From positions 1 to 24,330 of the IMG/VR virus record IMGVR_UViG_3300027906_000150: a stretch of DNA of 24,330 nt; one strand, 5' to 3'. Below are positions 1-10,000 of this stretch, piece by piece. The position numbers and the translations under genes were made by a program. The notes beneath the pieces were generated by a model. The model saw only the letters and a list, made by a program, of their open reading frames with translations. It was not told the origin of the DNA and searched no databases. Positions within the stretch are counted from its first letter, which is position 1. Every line of letters begins with the position of its first letter. The DNA comes from a virus.

Positions 1-825
1 GGTCTAGTCCCTAATGGTAGTTCTGCTGGAAGTACTAAGTTCTTAAGATCCGATGGAAGTTGGGCCGATGCTGGTGGTGGTAATCCTACAATAAGAACTG
101 ATAATGATTCTGATTGGCATTATCCAATATTTGTTGATAGTAGTACTGATAATATAAGTCAAATTCTTAAGCTTGATTCTGGATTAAAATATTATCCTGG
201 TGCTAATTGGTTGCAACTTACTTCAGTGCAATGTCAAAAGATGTATGATTGGGGTAACAATTCTTATGGTAGTTCTGGACAGTTTCTTATGTCTCAAGGT
301 GCTAGTTCTTGGAAGTGGTCAACTTACATACATCAGGAAAGTAATGGCGAAATAAGACTTAGTGGTCCAACTGGTGCAACAACTACTCTAGAAGGTGCTC
401 ATCTTCAATTTGAGGATATGAACGGTAGTACATCATATGCAATAGATGTTTATAGAAATTCTACTGGTGGTTCAGGAATGAATCCAAAAAAAGTAATGAG
501 ATTCATTGATCAAAGTACAGGAACTGAAAGATTTAGTGTTGGTCCAGAAGGTCAATGGGGAATAGGACATGTTGGTGGTCGTAGTTTTGGTCAATTAGGT
601 CAGGTAATGGTTAGTAGGGGTCCAGATTTATCCCCTCAATGGGCGAATCATAGTGCTATATCTGGTTCTGGAGAATTTGCAACTAATGCACAAGGTGCAA
701 CAGCAGACGCTGCCAATGCTGAAATAGATCACATATATAGTCAGTTGAATGCGATTGGTAATGACAACTCAATCATATCAGTCGCACAACTTAAGACTGC
801 ATTATTAGCATTAGTAAGAAATTAA
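1..825 (+). CDS. Tail-fibre-like structural protein, C-terminal part (5' end outside window)
   Basis: The reading frame is open from base 1, so the gene begins upstream; the first possible start inside the window (TTG at 211) is not needed. About 274 residues are visible. Short fibre-type motifs recur: STKFLRSDGSWADAG near the left edge, then SSGQFLMSQGASSWKW, then QLGQVMVSRGPDLSPQW. These G-Q-hydrophobic-x-S-x-G...W units are typical of tail-fibre shafts in T4-like cyanophages and other tailed phages. The last 45 residues (AQGATADAANAEIDHIYSQL, then a NDNSI segment and VAQLKTALLALVRN) look helical and could be a trimerising or capping end. No S74-type intramolecular chaperone is visible. It probably belongs to the virion surface; receptor specificity cannot be read. 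The stop is 7 nt before the next gene, so the two are probably co-transcribed. Confidence 0.75.
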   Translation, partial: GLVPNGSSAGSTKFLRSDGSWADAGGGNPTIRTDNDSDWHYPIFVDSSTDNISQILKLDSGLKYYPGANWLQLTSVQCQKMYDWGNNSYGSSGQFLMSQGASSWKWSTYIHQESNGEIRLSGPTGATTTLEGAHLQFEDMNGSTSYAIDVYRNSTGGSGMNPKKVMRFIDQSTGTERFSVGPEGQWGIGHVGGRSFGQLGQVMVSRGPDLSPQWANHSAISGSGEFATNAQGATADAANAEIDHIYSQLNAIGNDNSIISVAQLKTALLALVRN

Positions 826-832
826 TTAAATT

Positions 833-1168
833 ATGGCAATCACTCATACCGAAACTGTTACTGCCTTAACAGTATTAAATGATGGAACAGATGTTGTTTC
901 AATAATAGACATTACAACTGTTTCTGTTGATGATTCAGATCCTTCAAATCTTACACGAACATTTTATGATACCTATAAAGTAGATACTTCTGGTGGAACA
1001 TCTGCTGCTGGATTCGTAGCATATGGTAGTTTATCAGAGGATGTTGTTAAGGGTTGGATAGCAGACGAACTTGCTGCAAGTGAGAGAAAGGCACTTGCGG
1101 TGGCATGGATAGAAGAGAAAAAGAATCCTCCAACACCTCCTGAAGTGAGTAAAGCACTACCTTGGTAG
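833..1168 (+). CDS. Small conserved phage protein of unknown function (111 aa)
   Basis: Starts at ATG 833, 7 nt after the fibre gene, with no clear Shine-Dalgarno sequence, so translational coupling is likely. The N-terminal half is beta-type with alternating V/T/I, and the middle has a YKVDTSGGTSAAGF turn. The rest is a short helix (ELAASERKALAVAWIEEKKN) and a proline-rich tail ending in KALPW. Small proteins with this MAITHT-type start and a Pro-rich, LPW-type end are common next to fibre genes in T4-like cyanophages; I recall them as a DUF family but cannot name it with certainty. There is no signal peptide, membrane segment or catalytic motif. A role in fibre assembly or as a minor structural protein is inferred from position only. 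Confidence 0.7.
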   Translation: MAITHTETVTALTVLNDGTDVVSIIDITTVSVDDSDPSNLTRTFYDTYKVDTSGGTSAAGFVAYGSLSEDVVKGWIADELAASERKALAVAWIEEKKNPPTPPEVSKALPW

Positions 1169-1171
1169 TCG

Positions 1172-1179
1172 TATAAATA
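1172..1179 (+). promoter_or_regulatory. T4-type late promoter box TATAAATA
   Basis: A perfect TATAAATA, the sequence read by the T4-family late sigma factor gp55, lies in the 35-nt gap upstream of the ATG at 1204. By T4 spacing transcription would start near 1185. It is one of only three exact copies I found in the window, and all three are intergenic. It would drive the 65-aa gene and the genes after it. Confidence 0.75.
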
Positions 1180-1203
1180 TCATTATATTACCCATTGATT
1201 ATT

Positions 1204-1401
1204 ATGGATCCTACTTCGTTAAAAGCTGAATTTGAAAAACAAATCAAAGATGCTGATACTAAAATCTCAGCAGCTGAAAAACAATTGAAAATGTTACAAG
1301 ATTATAAAATGAAAATCATGGGTGGTTTAGAAACTTTAGAATTGTTGAATCCAAAAACTGAAGTTTCCGAACAAGCTCCAGCTGAAGTTCCAGCTGAATA
1401 A
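1204..1401 (+). CDS. Small coiled-coil protein (65 aa)
   Basis: I chose ATG 1204 over the in-frame TTG at 1195: it gives MDPTSLKAEFEKQ, and the TTG would add only three residues and sits closer to the late promoter. Residues about 5-45 form a charged amphipathic helix (KQIKDADTKISAAEKQLKML) with heptad-like hydrophobic spacing, so a coiled coil is likely. The last 20 residues are acidic and rich in Pro/Ala (EVSEQAPAEVPAE) and probably disordered. There is no transmembrane segment or known catalytic motif. The size and position among fibre genes would suit a minor virion component or assembly helper, but no family is recognised. Confidence 0.7.
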   Translation: MDPTSLKAEFEKQIKDADTKISAAEKQLKMLQDYKMKIMGGLETLELLNPKTEVSEQAPAEVPAE

Positions 1402-1404
1402 ATA
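1397..1404 (+). promoter_or_regulatory. Possible late promoter box AATAAATA
   Basis: AATAAATA overlaps the stop codon of the coiled-coil gene and lies 20 nt before the next ATG (1425). It fits the looser NATAAATA form reported for T4-like cyanophage late promoters. In AT-rich DNA a one-off match like this is weak evidence. Confidence 0.35.
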
Positions 1405-1424
1405 AAAATAGTCTAGGTAAGTAA

Positions 1425-1760
1425 ATGGCAGCCATCCCTTTAAATCTATTACTGGAAAGAGGAACGGATTGGGATGCCACCTTTAATATCCAGAATGAAG
1501 ATAATACAACACCTCTTAATTTAACTGGTTACACAGCAGAGGCTAAGATGAGGCGTAGTTATTATTCAACTACTGCAACCGATTTTGTTGTTACATTCGT
1601 GGATCGTTATAATGGCATTTTAAAAATTGGATTGGATAATACTGCCACTGCTGTATTAGATCCAAGACGATATGTGTATGATATTGTTCTTACATCACCT
1701 CAAGGTATTAAAACTAGAGTTATAGAAGGGATAGTTGAAGTAACCCCAGGTGTAGTCTAA
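1425..1760 (+). CDS. BppU N-terminal-like structural protein (111 aa)
   Basis: ATG 1425 follows an AGG at 1415-1417. The protein is an all-beta domain: it opens LLLERGTDWDATFNIQNED, has the LTGYTAEAKMRRSYYS turn near residue 38, a middle GILKIGLDNTATAVL, and ends on PRRYVYDIVLTSPQGIKTRV. This order (R-G-D/T-W start, LTGYTA, a strand ending in Y-x-Y-D) is what I know from BppU N-terminal-like domains that attach distal proteins to baseplates. T4-like cyanophages carry similar standalone proteins of about this size next to fibres. The stop overlaps the next start (TAATG), so translation is coupled to the 241-aa gene. It is probably an adaptor between baseplate and fibre; attachment to a specific partner is inference. 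Confidence 0.65.
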   Translation: MAAIPLNLLLERGTDWDATFNIQNEDNTTPLNLTGYTAEAKMRRSYYSTTATDFVVTFVDRYNGILKIGLDNTATAVLDPRRYVYDIVLTSPQGIKTRVIEGIVEVTPGVV

Positions 1761-2485
1761 TGCCAAATTATAATGTTTCGGTAAAGACTTCTAATTATCA
1801 GGTTCTTTCAGAACCACAAAAGAAGTATAATGTAGGGGTTAATTACGAAATACCTAGTAAGTATCTCCAGTATGGAAATGAGATACTTAATACTACTATT
1901 TGGGTCTTTGATGGAACCACAACTATATACCCTTTAATAGATGCAGGAAATGATCCATACACACCTGTTAATGATCAACAGTTAATTGTTGCTATTAATG
2001 GGTTAGTTCAGGTTCCTGGTATTGACTATACTATTAATGGGACAGACATCGTATTTACTAATGCTCCTTCTCAAGGAGATCAAGTATACGTTGTAGCACT
2101 TTCTACTACTGCTGATCTTACTAGAACAATTAATTTTGTTGTTGACGCTGGATCAGCACCAATGTCTTCTGGTATTAAAGGAGATATGACTCTTGATGTT
2201 ACTGGTAAAATCCAATCATGGACTATTATTGGTGATCAGGATGGTCAAGTTCAATTTGATATTAAGAAGGTTGACTATTCAAATTTTCCAAACTTTTCAT
2301 CTATATGTGGTACAGAAAGACCACAGTTAGGTGATATTAATCAAGGAGTTATGGAAAGGATAAATAGGAATACTACAATTTCAACATGGAACACAGCATT
2401 AAATGCTGGAGATATTCTACAGTTTGAAATTGTTTATGCGATAAATATACAAAGGTGTGTAGTTTCAATGAAGCTGGCACTTTGA
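1760..2485 (+). CDS. Virion structural protein, two beta domains (241 aa)
   Basis: The start ATG 1760 overlaps the preceding stop by one base. Residues 1-45 are a linker. Residues about 48-112 form a fibre-type domain with FDGTTTIYPL, QLIVAINGLVQVPGIDYTI and a DIVFTNAPSQGDQVYVVAL ending; this NG-h-x-Q-x-P-G-x-D-Y pattern recurs in marine phage tail-fibre proteins. Residues about 125-241 form a second beta domain (INFVVDAGSAPMSSGIKGDM, then WTIIGDQDGQVQFDIKKVDY, ending GDILQFEIVYAINIQRCVVS), of a type I associate with cyanophage fibre proteins that bind or join other beta domains. There is no membrane segment or enzyme motif. The gene lies between the BppU-like protein and the 486-aa structural protein, suggesting all three form one baseplate or fibre sub-assembly. 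Confidence 0.65.
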   Translation: MPNYNVSVKTSNYQVLSEPQKKYNVGVNYEIPSKYLQYGNEILNTTIWVFDGTTTIYPLIDAGNDPYTPVNDQQLIVAINGLVQVPGIDYTINGTDIVFTNAPSQGDQVYVVALSTTADLTRTINFVVDAGSAPMSSGIKGDMTLDVTGKIQSWTIIGDQDGQVQFDIKKVDYSNFPNFSSICGTERPQLGDINQGVMERINRNTTISTWNTALNAGDILQFEIVYAINIQRCVVSMKLAL

Positions 2486-2491
2486 TAAATA
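2484..2491 (+). promoter_or_regulatory. Possible late promoter box GATAAATA
   Basis: GATAAATA starts on the last two bases of the previous stop codon, 39 nt upstream of the ATG at 2530. It matches NATAAATA. The downstream gene also has the best Shine-Dalgarno in this part of the window, consistent with strong late expression. Other GATAAATA copies at 2359 and 2440 lie inside the coding region upstream and may be chance. Confidence 0.5.
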
Positions 2492-2514
2492 ACTAAACAT
2501 AGGAAAAGAACTAC

Positions 2515-2520
2515 GAGGAG
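2515..2520 (+). promoter_or_regulatory. Strong ribosome binding site of the 486-aa gene
   Basis: GAGGAG lies 9 nt before ATG 2530. Most neighbours have only AGG or AGGA, so this gene is probably translated at a higher level, as expected for a multi-copy structural protein. Confidence 0.7.
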
Positions 2521-2529
2521 TAAACTTAA

Positions 2530-3990
2530 ATGGCACTGCTAGTTACCGACCAGGGTGAGATTGATTCACTCCGAACTTTACTGAATTCAACTCATCAGAT
2601 ACCAAGGAATTTGGTACTGAAGTTGTATACTGGTCCTTCTGCTGCACCTACAGAACAGGATGTTCCTGGTCTTATTGCTGGAGATACAGAGAATCAGGAT
2701 GAAAAATATTTTGAACCATACAACAACAGTAACACAACTGGTTATGGTTCTGCTCCTACTACAGGATATCCTTATTGTATAGACAATAGAACGGAAGAAG
2801 ATCAAAAGTTTACCAATCAAACTGGTATACTCCTCAATGGTAACAGATGGACTGTTGGAACAGAAACTAATACTACTGCTACAACAACCGTAACATCTGG
2901 TACTGCAAACACTTATCAGATTGTAGTTGATTCTGCTGCTCAAATAAAGAAAGGTGACTACGCAGAAGGACCAGGTGGAATACCTACAAATACCTATGTT
3001 GTTGATATTCAAAATACAGAGATTGAACTAAGTCAAAGATTGACTGCTGATATTCCTGCTACTACAGCAGTTTCCTTCGGTAGAGGTCGTACAACTGCTT
3101 CTTATCCTGAGCAAGTATTTACATTTGATGATGCTGCTGGTAACGTACAAGGTTATTACCTTTCACGTGCTAACAACATGCCTATTGCTCTTCAAGGTGT
3201 TAAGGATGCTGGTACTGCCGCTGCTGGCACAACAATCGCTAAAGCAGAAGTTAAGGGTGTTATTGGTAAGAACTGGTTAGAACTTAAGAATGTTGATGTA
3301 ACTCCAAACATTACTTCTGGTGCTGTTGGCACATATGAGATTGAAGTTGATGATAATGCTGGTGTTGCTGCTGGTCAAATTGTTACTGGTACAGGAATTG
3401 ATGATGATACCGTTGTAATCGGTACACAAGGTTCTGCTGCTGTATATCTAAGTAAGGCACTTACAGGTGCTGCTTCTGGTGTTGCTACATTCAAAGTTGA
3501 AGTTGCTAAAGAATTAACAATTGGTCAATCAGTTTCTAAGTTTGTTGATGCATCTAACGCAGGTCCAGATGGATTTGCTGCTAACACAACAATCGTTGGT
3601 ATTGATTACGCTACTCTTACTGGAGAGCAAGGTCCACGTGTTTATCTAAGTGAGAATTTAGTAGAGAACGTAGGTGTTGCTAGTGACAATGATAAGGTTA
3701 ATTTTGATTTCTCAGTAACAACAACTTCTGTGGCTCATAAATTAAATCCTGGAGACGTGATTTATATCTCTAGACACCTTGATGGTACTACAACAGTTCA
3801 ACCTGGACACTACACAATATTTGAAGTACCTTCTGATACTACATTTACTACAACTCCAGCACTTGCAGGAGTTGGTAATTCTACACTTTATCCAAGTATC
3901 TTCTTTGCTGAGAAGTTTACAAATGGTCCATACGCTATTCAAAACGATGGTGACCAAATTAAAGTTACTCTAAATGTCAGCCTAGACTGA
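2530..3990 (+). CDS. Virion structural protein with tandem beta domains (486 aa)
   Basis: ATG 2530 is supported by GAGGAG 9 nt upstream. Residues 1-50 (MALLVTDQGEIDSLRTLLNS, then NLVLKLYTGPSAAPTEQD) are a compact start seen in marine phage structural proteins. Residues 51-115 are Asn/Tyr/Thr-rich. Three related beta units follow at about 118-186, 257-324 and 326-396. Each has a Thr/Ser-Gly opening, a Y-x-I-x-V-D strand or equivalent, a G-I-x-x-x-T-h-V turn and a Y/E-L-S strand (IELSQRLTAD, VYLSKALTGA, VYLSENLVEN). Residues 400-486 form a C-terminal beta domain with LNPGDVIYISRH and end in KVTLNVSLD. The strong ribosome binding site and the terminator 41 nt after the stop mark it as the last and probably well expressed gene of its unit. 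The exact virion location is unknown. Confidence 0.7.
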   Translation: MALLVTDQGEIDSLRTLLNSTHQIPRNLVLKLYTGPSAAPTEQDVPGLIAGDTENQDEKYFEPYNNSNTTGYGSAPTTGYPYCIDNRTEEDQKFTNQTGILLNGNRWTVGTETNTTATTTVTSGTANTYQIVVDSAAQIKKGDYAEGPGGIPTNTYVVDIQNTEIELSQRLTADIPATTAVSFGRGRTTASYPEQVFTFDDAAGNVQGYYLSRANNMPIALQGVKDAGTAAAGTTIAKAEVKGVIGKNWLELKNVDVTPNITSGAVGTYEIEVDDNAGVAAGQIVTGTGIDDDTVVIGTQGSAAVYLSKALTGAASGVATFKVEVAKELTIGQSVSKFVDASNAGPDGFAANTTIVGIDYATLTGEQGPRVYLSENLVENVGVASDNDKVNFDFSVTTTSVAHKLNPGDVIYISRHLDGTTTVQPGHYTIFEVPSDTTFTTTPALAGVGNSTLYPSIFFAEKFTNGPYAIQNDGDQIKVTLNVSLD

Positions 3991-4031
3991 TTATACATAG
4001 AATATACCCAGTTTATATTCATTACTTTGTG

Positions 4032-4058
4032 GGGGTTGCATTTTGCGACCCCTTTTTT
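4032..4058 (+). terminator. Rho-independent terminator after the 486-aa gene
   Basis: GGGGTTGC (4032-4039) pairs with GCGACCCC (4045-4052) over 8 bp including one T-G wobble. The loop is ATTTT, and six T residues follow. It sits 41 nt after the stop of the 486-aa gene and 18 nt before the start of the giant gene. Confidence 0.9.
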
Positions 4059-4076
4059 GTTGGCATTTAGGTTGAT

Positions 4077-7000
4077 ATGACAACTTTTTTCTACAAATCA
4101 GGTGGAAGAATATCCCGTTATCTTATTGATTATGGGACATATCCTATTGCTCAATTAAGAATTGATACATTAGATGATTTTTGGGAAGAACAATATCAAA
4201 CAAGAAGAATAGAAGAAATTACATATGGCACTGTTGGAGATGCTGGTGCATATGGAATTGGTAGTAAAATTAAATCATTACGTAGTACTTCATATACTGG
4301 TGATGATGATCAATGGTCTAATGGTGGATATTTTATTGTAGGAGAAAGTGGTACTAGTATTGGTAGATTTACTAATGCTTGGGAAAGCAGATCTTATAAT
4401 TATTATCCTGGAATTATTGATTACTATACAGAACTTGATTATGGATTAATATCTAACACACCAACAACAATTAATGATTGTGGAAGTATAACTGTTGGTG
4501 TTGTTAATGAATCTGTTGATCATGGTCATATATGGATAGAGACTACGCAGTGGGCATTCCTTCCAGATATTAAAGTTATTAGTGCAGTTTCTTGGAAGGC
4601 AACTGAAGCATTTGTTGGTGATGGTAGATTGTGGAGTTGGGGTGAACAGAGTTCTCCAGCCGTCTATGGTTCTATAACTGATGGTAAGGTCCGAATTAGT
4701 GGTACTGCGGATGTTGACTTCTCTCCTGCCATTGATGGTAGGGGAGTTGCTCCGCTACAGGGAACTTCTGGAATTGTATTCTCACCATCTATTGTTGGTG
4801 TAGGTACTCTCAGTAAGTTTACTGGAACTGCTTATTCTCTTACAGTTAATCCATATGAGAAGCAAATTCTCTTCTCATTCACTGGTGTACTTGGCGAGGT
4901 TAGAGCTGCAAATTACTATGGATCAGGATATCTTAAGAACTTCTCTAATACTGATGGAGATAAGTCTTTTGCATATGTTGGATCTGGTTCTATTCGCCTA
5001 TTTGCAAGAAAATTATACAGTCCTTCGGACGAGAAACATACAGAATCATATAACCCAAGTTCTATAGTTGTATGGAATAGTGTTGATTGGGGTACGATTG
5101 GTGGATGTAATAATATTGAGACTATCTCTACATCAAGTGATGTAACTGGGGTCTCCACTGGATGTATTGTTAAGATTGATCAAGGTGTCACAGCGAGAGT
5201 TGATACCTCTTATCAGATTGCAGCAAATAATAATGCTGCTTCTAACTTCATTGATTATGGAGAAGTTGCACACTCACATACTACATTTGAGAATAGAGGC
5301 AACATACTAGTTACCAGTAATCTTATGCCTCTTGGGGATATTAAGATTGATCCTACTAAAGGTGCTGGTACGATATTTAAACCCAATTGGGTTGGTCGTG
5401 GTACTATCAAGATTACTGGTGATGCTAAGTTACCACTATTTGCTAGTGTTCTTGCTGATGGATTATTTAAAGTTGGTGGTGCAGCAATTACCAACTTCGC
5501 TCTTGGAACACCTGGAACTGGATTATTCAAGATTAGTAGTCTTACTAACACCCCAAGATCTAGAATTCATATTGGATCTGGTAATCTTAGAAAACTTGGT
5601 GGTTCAGCAGAATCTATTACTATTAATCCAACAGAGAAGCAATTGCTCTTCTCATTCGTTGGAGAACATCAAGTTAAATTTGGTTATGGTACTTGGCAAG
5701 GATCTGGAAATATTAAGAACCTTGCTGGTGGTATTGAGACAGGTACGTTTGATTACGTTGGTTCTGGTTCCATCATCACATGGAATAAACTTGAAGAAGC
5801 TGTAACATCTGCATACAACTGTAGTTCTGTTGTTCCTTGGGTTGATTTAAATTATGGATTAATACTTGATAGGAATAATACAACATGTGTAACAGATAGT
5901 GGCGATAAGACTAGTAATGTCACTGCTGTTAGTGGATGTATTAAGGTTGCTCCTGGTACTACATTATCAATTGCAGATCCTAATACTTATACTATTCCAT
6001 CACAACAAACCCTTCCATCAATTACTGAGGATTATGGTTCTGTTGCTAAGTCAACTCCAATTACTCGTGACTATGGTTGGATTCTTGGTACTGTTACACA
6101 TGGAATGCCATCATGTGTTTATGGAGAAATTGATGTATCTGGATCTGCTGCAATTAAATTCATACCCAATTGGGTTGGTAGTGGTATCCTTAAACTTAGT
6201 GGTGATGCAAAACTACCACTATTTGCTAGTCATATTACAGAAGGTCCATTTGGTCCCCTCACTGGTGCAGCAATTACCAACTTCAGTCTTGGAGCACCTG
6301 GAGATGGATTGTTTGATATTGTTGGAGACACACTTACTAGCGTTGGTAGGAATGAAATTATTGATGGTCTCCTCTCTACGTTCTCAGGTGCAGCAGAGTC
6401 TGTTGCTTGGAATCCAGAAGAGACACAGATGCTATTCTCCTTCACTGGAGGATATTCAAGTCTTGAGTTTTCTTATGGTTCATTTATTGGTGATGGTGTA
6501 TTATTCACATTCTCTGGAGGAGATGAAAAGGGAACATTCTCTTATAATGGATCTGGATCTATACTCACATGGAACAAACTTGAAGAGGCAATAACATACT
6601 TCTACAACTGTAGTTCTATAGTTGAATTTGGTGTATATGATTATGGTGAATTAGTTGATCTATCTAACGTAGCATGTGTTCTTGATAGTGGTGATAAGAC
6701 ATCTGATGTCACTGCTGTTAGTGGTTGTATCAAGGTTGAGCCTGGTACTACATTATCAATTGCACCAAATAATACTTACACAATCCCATCACAGACAACC
6801 ATACCATCAACATATCTTGATTATGGTTCTGTTACCAGACTTGCTGCTCCAACTGATGACTATGGTTGGATTCTTGGTACTGTTACACATGGAATGCCAT
6901 CATGCATTTATGGAACGATTGATGTTGTTGGTACTGCATCAACACAACATGTTCAGGGATATGTTGGTGGAGTTGACTTCGTTGGTACTGGTTTAGGATA

Positions 7001-10000
7001 CATTTACTTAAGTGGTGAAGCAAGACTTCCACTATTTGCAAGTCATACTACAGAAGGTCCATTTGGTCCCCTTACTGGTGCGGCATTTACCAGTCTTAGT
7101 ACCAAGTCTGCTGGAGATGGATTATATCATATTGGTGGAATTGGTTCTGTTAATATTGGAAGAAAAGAAATTGGAGAAGGTCTCTTCTCTACATTCTCTG
7201 GTTCTGCTGAATCTATTACTTGGAATCCAGAAGAGACACAAATGCTATTCTCCTTCACTGGAGGATATACAGATCTTAAATTCGCTTATGGTACATTTGA
7301 AGGTGATGGAATACTTTGGAACTTTGCTGGAGGAGATGAGAGAGGAACATTCTCTTACACTGGATCTGGTTCTATTGCTACATGGAACAAACTTGAAGAG
7401 GCAATAACATACTGGTATAACTGTAGTTCTGTTGTTCCTTGGACTGATTTAGATTACGGTTTACTTGTATCTTCTGCTCAGGCCACATGTGTTACAGACA
7501 GTGGACTTAAGACTGGTGATATCACTGCTGTTAGTGGATGTATTAAAGTTGCTCCTGGTACTACACTTACTATTGATTCAGGTTCTACTTACACAATTCC
7601 AAGTCATCGTACAGTTCCAACATCCTTTGAGGATTATGGTTCTGTTACTAGACTTGCTGCTCCAACTAAGGATTATGGTTGGATTCTTGGTACTGTTGAT
7701 GATGGAATGCCATCCTGTATTTACGGTACAATTCAGATTTCTGGTACTGTTGATGCTAAGTTCCAGCCTAGTTGGACAAGTCGTGGTGGACTTAGACTTG
7801 ACAATGATGCTAAGACTAACTTCTCTCTACTTCATAATGGATTCGGAACTCTCTTTGAATTCAGTGGTGCATCTGAAGTATTATCTGCTGCTATTGAAGG
7901 TCGTGGATTATTCAGAATTAGTTCTCTTACTGAGACTCCACGTGCGAGAGCATATGAAGGATATGGTACTCTTAGAAAAATTAGTGGTACTGCTGTTTCT
8001 CTTACTGTTAATCCAGAAGAGACACAAATGCTCTTCTCCTTCACTGGTGGTGTTTCCAGTGAGAAACATACAGAAGCATACTCTGGTTCTGGATTCCTTA
8101 GAAACTTTGCTAGTGTTGAGACTAGAACAGCATTTGATTATGCTTCAAGTGGTGTTATCAAGTTACGTTCTAGAACAGAAGAGAGTGAGACTCATGTATA
8201 TGATCTCAACCTCTGCTATAGCCCACCACACTATGATTACGGTTTATTAGTTTCTACTACTCAGGCTACATGTGTAGTTGATAGTGGAATTAAGACTACT
8301 GATGTTACTGCTGTTAGTGGTTGTATTAAGGTTGAGCCTGGTACTACACTTGCTATTGCGTCTTCCAACATATACACAATACCAAGTCATCTTACAGTAC
8401 CTACATCCACAGAAGATTATCATAATATTACTGATCTTTATAGAGGTACTAGAGATTACGGTCATATTCTTGGAAGTCTTTCTAGAACATGTCCATTTGG
8501 TTCTATTGAATTCTGGAATGAAGCAACATGTGCAGAAGTTCAGGTATACACATTTGTTGGTACTGGTGAAAGTGCTCACTGGTCTACACAAGGAATTAGA
8601 ATTGATAATGAAGCAATTGTTACTGTTCCACCTCAGTGGAATGGTTATGGTGTACTTGATATTTCCAAATTCAGTGTTGGTAGTAAGACTGGATTTAGTC
8701 TACTGCATATTGGTGATGGAAATCTATTCAGTATGGGTGGTGCTGCTGAATCTGTTAGATACTCACCTGATGAAGAACAATTATTATTCAAGGTTGTTCC
8801 TGGTCCATTTGGTAGATGGACATCTTACGATTGGCAACCTTCTTGGGTTTCTAAGGGTTATATTAAGGGAGCAATTGGTGAGGCTAAGACTCATTATGTT
8901 CCTAATATTACCACAACTGGTTATCTTAAGAGTCTCTCTGGTGGTGCTGAAGCAATTGCTTACAGTCCTGATCTTGGTGAACAATTTGTATATGTCTGTG
9001 TTGATGTTGAAGGAGTTATCACAACAACTACTGTTGCAAATAGTGGTTGTATCAAGGTTGCTCCAGGAACAACTCTTGAAATTACACCTGGTGTTTACTA
9101 TCAAGTACCACCAGATCCATCAGCGTCTACAACTATTGACGACAGATCAATCGGTCAGATTGGTGGAGAAGCAACCGAGTCCTTTACTTCAGTTGAGACA
9201 GGAAGTGGACTTGTTAACTTCAATAATCTTGGAATTGCCTCTGCTGTATTCTTTATACCCAACTATCCAGGTTACGGGGTCATTCCTGTTACTGGTGATG
9301 CAAGAATATACTACACTCCACATGTTATTGGTGAAGGTATTATTTGGAATTACAGTGGTACAGCTGAGTCTATCACTGTTAATCCAGATGAGAAGCAGAT
9401 GCTCTTCTCCTTTATCGGAACAAGAGAATCTGAAGTTATATCAGTTACAGAAACAGGATTTGGTACTGCAATATTTGGTGGAGAAGTATATACTACTACA
9501 TCAATATCCGAAGATGGATTTGGAACAGTTTCTGTTCTTGGTGCTGGAGATACTACAAGATCAAGAATCAAGGTTGGTTCTGGTACACTCAGGAAATTAT
9601 CAGGTGCAGCAGAGTCTATCACTGTCAATCCAGAAGAGAAGCAGATGCTATTCTCCTTTATTGGAGAAGGAGCAGACAGCAAATCTGTTGTTACAACTGG
9701 GGATGGAAGACTATTTGCATTTGCTGGTGCAGCAGAAACAACACTGGTTGCATGGGAAGGATCTGGATTATACAGAATCAGTGGAGATGCTTATGTTATT
9801 GGATCTCTATCACATGTTGGTTCTGGTACACTCAGGAAATTCTCAGGTGCAGCAGAATCTCTTACTGTCAATCCAGACGAGAGACAACTTCTCTTCTCCT
9901 TCACAGGTGAAAGCAGAGAAAGACACACTGAATCTTATGATGGATTTGGAAGTCTCAATGTATATGGAGAACTCACTCATCCAGATATTGATTACACTCC

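Noticed and set aside
211-213. TTG at 211 as start of the first gene
   Set aside because: The frame is open from base 1 and the upstream residues contain the fibre motif STKFLRSDGSWADAG, so the gene clearly continues to the left.
1195-1203. TTG start of the coiled-coil gene
   Set aside because: ATG 1204 is in frame three codons later, and a rare start adding only L-I-I gives no benefit.
2440-2447. GATAAATA inside the 241-aa gene (also 2359-2366)
   Set aside because: Within coding sequence, and chance matches are expected in AT-rich DNA; the copy at 2484 is better placed for the next gene.
2587-3012. Minus-strand open frames such as 2587-3012, 8247-8591 and 10515-10937
   Set aside because: They lie fully inside well supported + strand genes, have Cys/Ser-rich or biased products with no domain features, and no minus-strand promoter or ribosome binding site is visible. 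All convincing genes are on the + strand.
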